The notes under the pieces are model-generated. The model was not told the DNA's origin, ran no database searches, and worked only from the letters and a program-made list of their open reading frames with translations. Shown here one piece after another: positions 58,101 through 64,000 of a DNA stretch of 64,000 bases. The translations under genes were made by a program, and so were the position numbers. Position 1 is the stretch's first letter. Each line of letters opens with the position of its first letter. The stretch comes from Mytilus galloprovincialis (lineage: Eukaryota > Mollusca > Bivalvia > Mytilida > Mytilidae): assembly GCF_965363235.1 (NCBI RefSeq), contig NC_134846.1, positions 76,544,724 to 76,608,723 on the forward strand. Reading direction: 5' to 3'.

Positions 58101-61100
58101 TTCAAAGACTTAAATTTACTACAATACAAACAATTCTTAGCTCTATTTTAGAACATGTAATTTAAACTTGTTGAAATGAAGTTAGTTTAAAATTTGCCAA
58201 AGTAAGCTTTAAGAATTCCTTTTTTTAATTTAGATTTATGATGCATGTCTCTATACATAGTATGCGACGCGTAACAGTTTATAAGTTGGTGTTCTCTTAT
58301 ATGCATTTGATACGGTGCATTTATTATGGATATATTTCAGACTTCATTTATAAAAGGAAATCTATAGAGCAGAAATTTATTTTTTTTTGTATCAATTTAA
58401 AATGGTGATTCAAATCTCTTCAAATGATAAAGTAAAACTTCTTCAAAACTTATATATGATGTAAAGTTCGGCGTCCACAAAAAAGAAGCCAAGGAAAGTG
58501 TTTATCTCTTCTTCACAAATACGTATTTTATTGAATCTCGATATTTATCATGTTTATAATTTTTCTATCAATGACTTCTACCTCCATAGGCCTGCAAATG
58601 TCATGGCGGGTCACATATTTCAGCAACACTACCGAAAAAAAAGCTACAACATGATTGGTGATCAGCATCATTTTGAATTTTTTCCATCATTAGAAAAATC
58701 AAATTATTCAGGGTTTCTTATGATTTAATGGGTGCTAGTTCTGTATATGTTTTGCCTTTTATTTGTTTTAATAGTAAACAAATGTGTTTGTATAGTTTTT
58801 GTAAGTGTCCATTTTGTAAATAGAATATAATGATTATAGCTATTGTGATATAAGTTATATTTATAACACTTCTCCACATTTGTTTTTTTGTGATAATTTA
58901 CTTTTATTTTAAAGAATATGCAGATTTTGATGTGTTACTAAAGAGAAAACAAAATTAGCATAACAATTATTTCTTTATGTGAAAAAAAGCAAATAAAAAT
59001 TAAATGTTATGAATGATTTCTGAATTTGAGTTTTCTGAATTTGACATTTTTACAGCTTGATTTTTAACTGAAGATGTTTATATATACTATTAGTTTGCTT
59101 CTATCATAATTTATCTTTGCAATGCTTAGTCATGTTTGCTTCTAAAGTTAATCATTTCATGTATATAACACCCATTTTGTTTTTATTGAACAAAGATTTC
59201 TTTTCTCTCAGATTTTATGTTTAATTTCACATTTTGTTTCTCAAGTCCATAAACATGATTTTGTATCATTTACTTTTGACTCTTCCTGTGAAAATGAAAC
59301 TAGCAAGAAAACTTCCTAATTAAGAACACAAAATCCCTACTCATATTCTTTATCTTGTCTTATATTATTGTCTTTATGTAAATATGTTTATCATCAGATC
59401 TGAACCTCTTTAACGTATATTGTCACATATATGTAAATATTGGCTGTCAGTATTTTTTCACCTTTATTTTATGTATAAATATATGTTATAAAATGTAAAT
59501 ATAAAAAAATATATATATAGTATATTGATAGTCCTAAATACAATAGCTTTACAACAACTACCAATAAACTTAAACATAATCCAAGAAAATGAAAGTCATA
59601 TAAACCAAACAAGAAATACATGTACACCTGAAAACCATTCAGTACACTAAATATAGTTGACCTATTGCTTATAATTTTCTAAGAAACAGACTTAACCAAG
59701 AAAACTAAACATTGACCAATGAACCATGAATATGAGGTCAAGGTCAGATGAACCATGCCAGGTAGACATGTACAGCTTACAATTCTTCCATTTAACAAAT
59801 ATAGTTGACCTATTGCTTATAGTTTAAGAAAAAAAGACAAAAACTCATAAACTTAACTTTGACCACTGAACCATGAAAATAAGGTCAAGGTCAGATGAAA
59901 CCTGACAGTTAGACATGTAGCCAAAGCAGAGGCAATTTATTTCAACCACAAACACAAAATCATGAAATCAAACTTTATATTTCCATGAAGTAAATTTTGT
60001 GGCTTTCAGCTTTTCCAGCCCTTTGGTTTGGTTGTTGTCTTTTTGACGCATTCCCCATTTCCACTCTCAACCCCCCCCCCGCAAAAAAAAATTGACTTTT
60101 CTTCATGAAATACATCTCATGCAGCCTAACAAATCATACAAAATTATGACTGTTTGAAAAGCATGGATATTATATCTTTTTAAAGAAAATATAAATACAA
60201 AATCTTACCTGAAGTGTATTTGAATATAAAAATCTACGAGTATGATTTTGTCCTAATGGAGATCTTAAAACGATCTGTAAACTGTCTGGATCATTCTCCT
60301 CGGGCTCTTTAGGAAGAATTATTTTCTGTAACAACACAATAAATTTTTAACATTCTGGTAATTTTTTAAAACACTTAAGCTAGCACAACACACTTTATCT
60401 TAAAAAATTCAAACTTATATTTGATCTTGGCATCTAGTAGTTGTTATGGAAATAAAACACACACATACAGTATGAAAATGTAAGGAGTAAACTGGTGACA
60501 GCATTATATGACATGATTACGATTTTTTCATGAGGTTCTGCATAGAGGTCTTTCATTCCTGTAGTATATTATTTAAATTTTACAGTAACTTTCTCTATTC
60601 TTTATATCTTAGCACCTTATTATTCTCTATTCTTTACTAATCTTTGCCCATTTTTCTTCAGATTTGGCTGATTAGTCTCTATTCTGTACACCCAATTAAG
60701 TTGTTACATGTTGTCTCGAAATCAATATTTTGAATCTCATTTTCTACAGAATTCCCTTTTTAAAATTTATCAAATTAAAACCCTTATCACCCTTATCCGT
60801 GTCAGATATTTCTACCTTTCTTTGTTTCCTTTTAGCTTCTCTTTCTTGCTCTTGTCTAACTTGCTCCAGGTATTCTTCATTTATATTCTCTTCAAGTCTA
60901 CGGAATCTTACTTCATCTGTTTGTTCATCAGAATCTTGTACATCTCCCTGTTAGATATAATAATATGTACAGCATAAATATTTTAGCAAAATGTCTCTTT
61001 TGTTTTGTATTTTTTTTAATAATGAGTTGTAAAACAGTATGTATTTAGAAGACTTTCCAATTTGGTTTTCCCTGCATAATAATTATATGGTTTTGCGACA

Positions 61101-62464
61101 ATAAAATGATGACATTATGAATAGTAGTGGATGTGTTTGTGCATTACTGTGAGCTTTTAAAGTTACAATTATCAAATTATTAGTAAAGTTGTAAATGATA
61201 AATCAAGACATGATGTTAATTAAGGACTGGACCATAGCGCCTACTTACTCCTAAAACTTCACCTTTTCCTTTCCAAGCTGGTCCCAGAAATCTATAATGT
61301 TCTTCTTCCTTTTGTCTTTTCTTTGCCTCCTCTCTGGGTATAAGTATCTTTTCTTTATATGCCTCTGTCTGAAAGAAAAGGTTATTGTCTGATCAAAATA
61401 AAATGTGTACACTTTACATCTGGTAATCAGCCACTGTAGGCTATAATACAGGTGTTGTTAAATATATGCATTTGGTATTTTGTAGAGCAAATATCAATTT
61501 AATAATTCATAGTGATTACAACGATGACAAAAATGCATTTAAATTTATACAAATTTATTTTTGACATTGCTCACTACAAGAATGTGTCTTCCTACAGTGT
61601 TAAATAAGATTTTGTATGAAATGTACTCCAATTTACACAGGTAGACTTCTATATAGTAAAACAGCAAACTTATATGTTTAATATTCTAATACGGTTCATC
61701 GGAACTCAACAGAATTGTAAGTGTTAATTCTCTAGTCTTGGGATGATACAGATTTTGTCATGCATGTTCATGATTGAAAGTTGTATGGTGACCTCGAGAT
61801 ACCTATTTCGTGCTAACTTGTGTTGCCGTGTTTTTGACATAAACCCCACATCTCTTTTAATATAAAAGTAATACAGTATCACTCAATAGTATCATAGTGG
61901 TTTAAGATAAGCAATATAAACAAGTTTACAATAAATAATACATGACAGATTGTAAGGTATTTAAATAGCTCATGCTAATTCTCTTTTAACATTAACAGAA
62001 TAAAATTAAATAGAAGAATTGAGTTAAATTTCTTATGGTTTATTTTTCTCTCATGTCATTAGTTTCAATTTTATAGTGAAACTATATAATGCAGAGGCAA
62101 CTACCTCCACAACCTAAAGATGGTATGTGACACTACAGGGAGATAACTCTCTAAAAATCAGCTAAATGTTTAAATAGTGTTCTTTTGTTAAGAAATATTA
62201 AGCTTCTCAAAGATTAAAATTAGTGTTTGTCAAACTGCTATATATCCAATAGAATTATTTTTCAATAAAGTGTGTAGTACAATTTTTCTGAATTTTTTAG
62301 ATTTTTGTCAACATTTCACGATCAATCGCACTAGAGGCGAACACGCCACCATGAAATCAGAGAGGCAGTTATGGTATAATTATGACAAACCTTAATTTGA
62401 TAGTCTTTTTGTATCTTTTCTCTGCAGACCTCTTGTTCTTTTTTATGTTCATTATCATTCGGTT
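33951..62464 (-). CDS. UBXN8: UBX-domain protein, UBXN8-like (3' part; 5' end beyond the window)
   Basis: Five coding exons in transcript order: 62464-62391, 61368-61249, 60947-60816, 60325-60209 and 34109-33951, together about 200 residues with agreeing phases and consensus splice sites. First comes a charged coiled coil, then a conserved turn [19 protein letters not shown] that parallels the 'GEAWK' segment of UBXN8, then more coiled coil, then a C-terminal UBX domain (ubiquitin-like fold that binds p97/VCP) with a YPR version of the FPR motif. UBXN8 tethers p97 to the ER membrane in ERAD. Its N-terminal membrane segment (about 70 residues in human) is not in the window. Absence of a thioredoxin-like UAS domain argues against FAF2. 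The last intron is about 26 kb. Confidence 0.72.
34490..34690. repeat. Interspersed repeat, intact relative of 38890-39540
   Basis: Contains TATCATGGTGTTTAGATAGC, AACTATTATACCTCCTTATA and GAGACTCTCTGTATTCTGTC. It matches 38890-39540 in order but lacks the two insertions found there, so it serves as the empty-site reference. Confidence 0.75.
35203..35964. mobile_element. GCTCACCTGG-type element, inverted orientation
   Basis: Starts CTAGAGACTCTCAAGAGCCT and GTCGCTCACCTT, ends CAGGTCAGGTGAGCTAAAAA. These are the ends of the 24497-26873 element in the opposite direction. About 760 bp, without the 166-bp satellite and with no real ORF. Confidence 0.65.
36110..36256 (+). repeat. Diverged SINE-like fragment
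   Basis: TTTTTCTCATTGTTGGAGAT, then TACAGTAGTACAGTCCTGTA and CACATCTCCTTATTTTTA keep the landmarks of the 31484 family tail with many changes. Confidence 0.5.
36428..36716 (+). repeat. Interspersed repeat with GACGGACGAACG run, copy A
   Basis: From CAAGAATGTGTCCCCAGTAC through GTTCAGTGGACCGTGA, AACTACCTTGACCAAAAACT and a GACAGACGGACGAACGGACG run to TAGGTGGGGCATAAAAAT. Two further full copies (55108, 56246) and one partial copy (39530) lie in this intron, all in the same orientation. Confidence 0.85.
37786..38393. mobile_element. Fold-back element with GACAAGAAGCG inverted arms
   Basis: The left arm (CACTAATAAGAGACAAGAAG and several GCGACAA units) faces a right arm whose minus strand reads CCACTAATTAAAGACAAGAA with repeated GAAGCGACAA units. 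Both arms are built of short sub-repeats (TTGTCGCTTCTT-type). About 600 bp, non-coding. Confidence 0.6.
39012..39293. mobile_element. MITE, PIF/Harbinger-like (TAA target duplication)
   Basis: About 40-bp near-perfect TIRs: GGCAGCAACCATTTGATTTT at the left, its complement at the right, each followed by a CTGGGGGG-type G-run. Flanked on both sides by TAA (39009-39011 and 39294-39296), the 3-bp duplication used by PIF/Harbinger elements. 282 bp, non-coding. Confidence 0.75.
39414..39447. mobile_element. 34-bp perfect hairpin insertion
   Basis: Two 14-nt arms (CAGGGACTTTCTAT and its exact complement) around a 6-nt loop. ATTCTGT flanks both sides (39407-39413 and 39448-39454), and the paralogue near 34610 has one ATTCTGT and no hairpin. 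This is therefore an insertion with a 7-bp duplication. Confidence 0.8.
39530..39641 (+). repeat. Partial copy of the GACGGACGAACG repeat family
   Basis: CTCAACTTCATCTAAAACTA to CGAACGAACGAATGCACGGA corresponds to the second half of the family at 36428. Confidence 0.6.
39680..39850. repeat. GGGATC-rich low-complexity repeat
   Basis: GGGATCGGG/GGGATTTGGGG-type units give a locally G-rich strand in AT-rich DNA. The minus-strand ORF over it (39491-39847) is not credible as a gene. Confidence 0.55.
41578..43523. mobile_element. Long TIR element with tandem internal repeats
   Basis: A 14-bp perfect inverted repeat, TTTATACGACCGCA at 41578 and its complement at 43510-43523, bounds 1.95 kb. The interior has two tandem zones: 42300-42800 (units with GGACCAACTTGAAAACTGGG, AAGTTTAATTTTGGACCC) and 42840-43440 (about four units of 155-165 bp with CTCCCAAAATCAATACCAAC and GTGCGAAAACCAAGAA). 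A short zone near 42110-42270 repeats TTGCTATTGCACAATA. ORFs over it follow the repeat and are not genes. I recall similar sequence as common in bivalves. Confidence 0.65.
45313..46849 (-). mobile_element. hAT-like transposon remnant
   Basis: The 14-bp TIR CAAGGCCGTAACTA is exact at both ends, flanked by GTACT (45308-45312 and 46850-46854); a hAT would normally leave 8 bp, so the duplication may be eroded or the match may be chance. The interior codes on the minus strand for a hAT C-terminal fragment (45648-45836). Confidence 0.65.
45648..45836 (-). pseudogene. hAT transposase C-terminal (dimerisation) fragment
   Basis: The translated segment [20 protein letters not shown] and AMLHVHRD matches the conserved 'LERLK.W.R..M..ERL.GLALLHIHRD' end of TTF-zinc-finger/ZMYM1-like hAT transposases as I know the family. 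Only about 60 residues survive, no catalytic DDE region is visible, and it is short of a full transposase by several hundred residues. Confidence 0.65.
48010..49900 (+). pseudogene. Decayed LINE of the R2/NeSL/HERO type (RLE endonuclease)
   Basis: A 5'-truncated non-LTR element read in at least two frames. It begins near the RT catalytic box (PPTRAFMDD, about 48107-48133), then RT thumb text ([43 protein letters not shown]), then a CxxC-H-C zinc motif (CKLC...EHALLSC, about 49103-49153), then the restriction-like endonuclease core (LRPDIVLW and ELTVPWE...ERKLAKYQ, about 49425-49540). Frame changes and in-frame stops (48492, 48858 and near 49463) show it is dead. The end is a GATGATG-rich tail near 49895. 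Confidence 0.82.
50028..50524 (+). repeat. SINE-like interspersed repeat, copy 2
   Basis: Fullest copy: from GAGTACTCTCAGATCTGTTC through GTCAGGAGCCTGTAATTCAG and GCTCATTGTTGAAGGCCATA to GGCAATCATACCACATCTTC. Confidence 0.78.
50650..50735 (-). repeat. tRNA-like SINE head (minus strand)
   Basis: On the minus strand, TGGTCTTATGGCAGTGTG resembles a pol III A box and GGGTTTGATCCCTGGCC, about 40 nt on, resembles a B box. There is no full cloverleaf, so it looks like a tRNA-derived SINE head or tRNA pseudogene rather than a working tRNA. Confidence 0.4.
51571..52018. repeat. 36-bp minisatellite, about 12 copies
   Basis: Units of GTACATATATTATTGG plus ACTTGGATAAAGTCA with three junction types (AATGAT, ATATAGAT, AAATACAT), the last two adding 2 bp. 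Because 36 is a multiple of 3, several frames stay open through the regular part; those ORFs are artefacts. Confidence 0.95.
52675..53255 (+). repeat. SINE-like interspersed repeat, copy 3
   Basis: Diverged copy: GCGAGTACTCTCAAATT, CCTGTCCTAAGTCAGGAATC, GTTGAAGGCCGTACATTGAC and GTCTCATAGGCACTCACACC keep the order of landmarks. The minus-strand ORF 52916-53230 is a shadow of it. Confidence 0.68.
55108..55420 (+). repeat. GACGGACGAACG repeat family, copy B
   Basis: Same order of blocks as 36428-36716, with an expanded run of ACAGATGGACAAA units near its end. Confidence 0.82.
56246..56557 (+). repeat. GACGGACGAACG repeat family, copy C
   Basis: Same blocks as copies A and B. It ends about 90 bp before the first residues of the KIF23-like fragment. 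Confidence 0.82.
56647..57256 (+). pseudogene. KIF23: KIF23/MKLP1 C-terminal tail fragment, frameshifted
   Basis: About 200 codons match the tail of kinesin-6 KIF23 (centralspindlin motor for cytokinesis). Conserved pieces are [10 protein letters not shown] and WLDHRPPGS (the Aurora B/14-3-3 region), [20 protein letters not shown], then in the next frame [25 protein letters not shown] and [14 protein letters not shown]. The frame changes once near 57068-57075, equivalent to one lost base; the first frame stops at 57123 and the second reaches its own stop at 57254-57256. No motor domain or stalk was found anywhere upstream, and the fragment lies antisense inside the UBXN8-like intron. It is most simply a duplicated or retrocopied 3' end. 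Sequencing error at the shift cannot be excluded. Confidence 0.75.
57759..58617. mobile_element. TIR element with TATGTGACC ends
   Basis: About 45-bp imperfect inverted ends: TATGTGACCAGCCACGACAT with CTTATGGAGGTAGAACGTCA at the left, and the complement of ATGTCATGGCGGGTCACATA at the right. A second, diverged copy of the left end lies at 57828-57865. Non-coding, 860 bp. Confidence 0.6.
58620..59560. other. AT-rich stretch, nothing identified
   Basis: Very AT-rich with T-runs and TATATA near 59500. It could include 3' UTR-like sequence once attached to the KIF23 fragment, but nothing shows this. Confidence 0.4.
59565..59930. repeat. Tandem duplication with AGGTCAAGGTCAGATGAA
   Basis: Two units of about 165-170 bp share AATATAGTTGACCTATTGCT, CCATGAA.ATNAGGTCAAGG-type text and AGTTAGACATGTA. 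A diverged relative with ACCATGAAAATGAGGTCAAG lies at 62960-63180. Confidence 0.7.
60018..60071. repeat. Conserved repeat tail, second copy
   Basis: TTGGTTGTTGTCTTTTTGAC followed by GCATTCCCCATTTCCACTCT. Matches 9196-9256 at most positions and is followed by a C10 run. Confidence 0.7.
60209..60325 (-). CDS. UBXN8: UBXN8-like exon (first half of UBX domain)
   Basis: Acceptor (minus) TTGTTACAG, donor CAG|GTAAGA, phase 0-0, 39 codons. Encodes [20 protein letters not shown], then [23 protein letters not shown] followed by a beta strand and a basic RRF is the standard beginning of a UBX domain. Confidence 0.83.
60816..60947 (-). CDS. UBXN8: UBXN8-like exon (coiled coil)
   Basis: Acceptor (minus) ATCTAACAG, donor AAG|GTAGAA, phase 0-0, 44 codons. 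Encodes [20 protein letters not shown] and [12 protein letters not shown], a charged helix directly preceding the UBX domain, as in several UBXN proteins. Confidence 0.8.
61249..61368 (-). CDS. UBXN8: UBXN8-like exon (coiled coil and GPAWKG motif)
   Basis: Acceptor (minus) TTTCTTTCAG, donor GGA|GTAAGT, phase 0-0, 40 codons. Encodes [20 protein letters not shown] and WKGKGEVLG. This segment is what points to UBXN8 rather than other UBX proteins. Confidence 0.8.
61369..62390 (-). other. UBXN8-like intron
   Basis: About 1 kb, AT-rich. 61785-61862 keeps traces of the SINE-like tail (TTGTATGGTGACC, AACCCCACATCTCTTTTA-like). Nothing else identified. Confidence 0.55.
62391..62464 (-). CDS. UBXN8: UBXN8-like exon (first visible, charged)
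   Basis: Acceptor (minus) CAAATTTCAG, donor AAG|GTTTGT, 74 nt, enters in phase 1, leaves in phase 0. Encodes about [20 protein letters not shown] and DYQIK. Upstream exons, including the expected membrane segment, would lie to the right; I could not find them by 64000. Confidence 0.7.
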
Positions 62465-64000
62465 CTGAAATTTGAAAAAAAAAGAATAAAAGATTTATTG
62501 TTCAAATTATCCAAAACTTTTAATTTGAATATAAGAAGATACATATACAAAGATGTACTTGGTGTGTAACTTCTTATGATACTACTAAATATCAAATATC
62601 TTATTGATTCGGGCATTATAAAACAATTGAGGAAAACTAATATTTTTAAGTAATTTCTTATGTACCAAACCAGGGCCCTTGGTAATAAAACTTAATTCAG
62701 AACTTGGAAGTACACAATTTTGATTGATTGAATTCTAAATCTGAGAACTAAGTTGTACTCATTTCTTTCCCCAATATTGTCCAGTAGAATATAATCCATG
62801 ACTCAAATCTCATTTTTGTTAATCTTGGATTGCTGATGTTTTTGCCAAAAATACAAAAAAATGGTAATCATAATCATTCAAGGGCAACAACTATTATAAG
62901 AAAATTATTGACAACTTCTTTGTTGACTAACTTGTATATTACACATCAGTTTTTTTTATTAAAGGTTAAATGAACCATGCCACACAAGCAATCATACAAT
63001 GTACCAAATAAAAATATCCTATTACTTATAATCAGTGAGTTATAACATGACAAACAGTCTTTGCACCATGAAAATGAGGTCAAGTAAGATGGACATAAGA
63101 AAGACAATACTTCAAAACAAAAGGCATATGTATACAAGGTATGACATATACACATATATTTCCCTCTAAAATTTACAACTTTTATCAAGCAGTTTGTCCC
63201 AGGCAGATCAAAAATTGGTAAAAATCATCATTGTTACAGAAGGAGACTGCAGGGCTAAATAATATCGATGAACAAGAAATATACCAATGATTATTCAACT
63301 GCATAACAAATAGCATTGACTTGCTATTATAAGTTCCTCTTAAAGTGATCTAATTACAAACTTACACAAAGTAAACTGTAATATTTATAAAGTATACAGA
63401 TCATTTCAGATATTCAGATTATTTGTCTTTGCCATCAAGGTTACAAAAATAGAGTTAATCTGATGTTACTATCATTAAAATACATCATAAGTTTGTAGGT
63501 AAAAAAAGAAAAATTTCCATATGTTTGGACTAAGGAGCCTAAATGACAAAGGCAAAACGTCTACTTTTCTTATCTTGTTTGGTCAGTTTTCAATTCTGAA
63601 GAAATTTATGTGGATGAACACTTTTTCTTGTTATTCTTATCAAATCACCCAATTCAAAAAATATGCAAGGGCCTTTATTATGGACCTTAAGAAAAGGGTT
63701 TTTCTCATTGTTGAAGGCAATATGGTTGCCTATAATTGCTTACATCCACTTCATTCAAACTTAGGTGGATAGTTGTCTCAATAGCAATCATACCACATTT
63801 CTTTATTTTTAATTTATATAGTAATTAAGGTAACAGTTTTAACAACATCAGTCTTATTGATTACTGTGAAACACATGTATCATAAGTACCTAAATATTAG
63901 TCAGTTATAGCATAAGAAATGAAATTGTTTGTTTTTAACATATCTTTACAGGAAGGTGGTTAACCACATAACAATACACAGTATGTAGTACATTAAGACT
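62465..64000. other. Right-edge non-coding region (UBXN8-like intron)
   Basis: AT-rich. Contains the diverged relative of the 59565 duplication (62960-63180) and a SINE-like tail fragment (63690-63812: TCTCATTGTTGAAGGCAATA ... GCAATCATACCACATTTC). No coding exon accepted. Confidence 0.55.

Larger units (their letters stand above)
34110..60208 (-). other. Last intron of the UBXN8-like gene (about 26 kb)
   Basis: Bounded by donor GTAAGA (minus strand, from 60208) and acceptor CAG (34110-34112). No host coding exon of either strand was found inside except the KIF23 tail fragment. Stretches not listed separately, such as 43530-45300, 46900-47990 and 53260-55100, are AT-rich, with poly-T runs near 43730 and 44725, and show nothing I could identify. 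Confidence 0.68.

Overview
The window looks like nuclear DNA of a bivalve mollusc, most likely a mytilid mussel. It is AT-rich, its genes are split into short exons by long introns, and about half of it is interspersed repeats, including families I associate with mussel genomes (a SINE-like tail that reads as 'caatcatacc acatcttctt', a GCTCACCTGG-type element, and a family carrying GACGGACGAACG-type runs). The genus is inferred from these repeats and from the encoded proteins, not from a database search.

Layout. (1) 1-1785 is upstream DNA. (2) 1786-30068, plus strand: a multi-exon gene for an EF-hand protein of about 990 residues that best fits EFCAB6, an axonemal/ciliary EF-hand protein. I could place 19 coding exons whose reading phases all agree. 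(3) 15541-21636 lies in one of its introns, in the same orientation: a nearly complete LTR retrotransposon with 604-bp LTRs that I read as identical, a 5-bp target duplication, a tRNA-Pro type primer site, a purine tract and two long ORFs. Its domain order is Gag-protease-integrase-RT-RNase H, the order of the Gmr1 group of Ty3/Gypsy elements. Its LTR promoter carries three perfect three-unit heat-shock elements directly upstream of a TATA box. (4) 30069-33950 is the convergent intergenic region. (5) 33951 to at least 62464, minus strand: the 3' part of a UBX-domain gene that best fits UBXN8. Five coding exons are visible and the 5' end lies beyond the right edge. Its last intron is about 26 kb and splits the UBX domain.

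That 26-kb intron (34110-60208) is a store of mobile-element debris. It holds Helitron-like and TIR elements, a Harbinger-like MITE nested in another repeat, a 34-bp perfect hairpin insertion with a 7-bp target duplication and a recognisable empty paralogue, a hAT-like remnant, a decayed RLE-type LINE, a 36-bp minisatellite, and a frameshifted copy of the C-terminal tail of the cytokinesis kinesin KIF23/MKLP1 lying antisense to UBXN8.

The two host genes are tail to tail and show no sign of shared function. The most notable system is the young retrotransposon with heat-shock-type LTR control inside a transcribed gene. No tRNA, rRNA, CRISPR or prokaryotic feature was seen.
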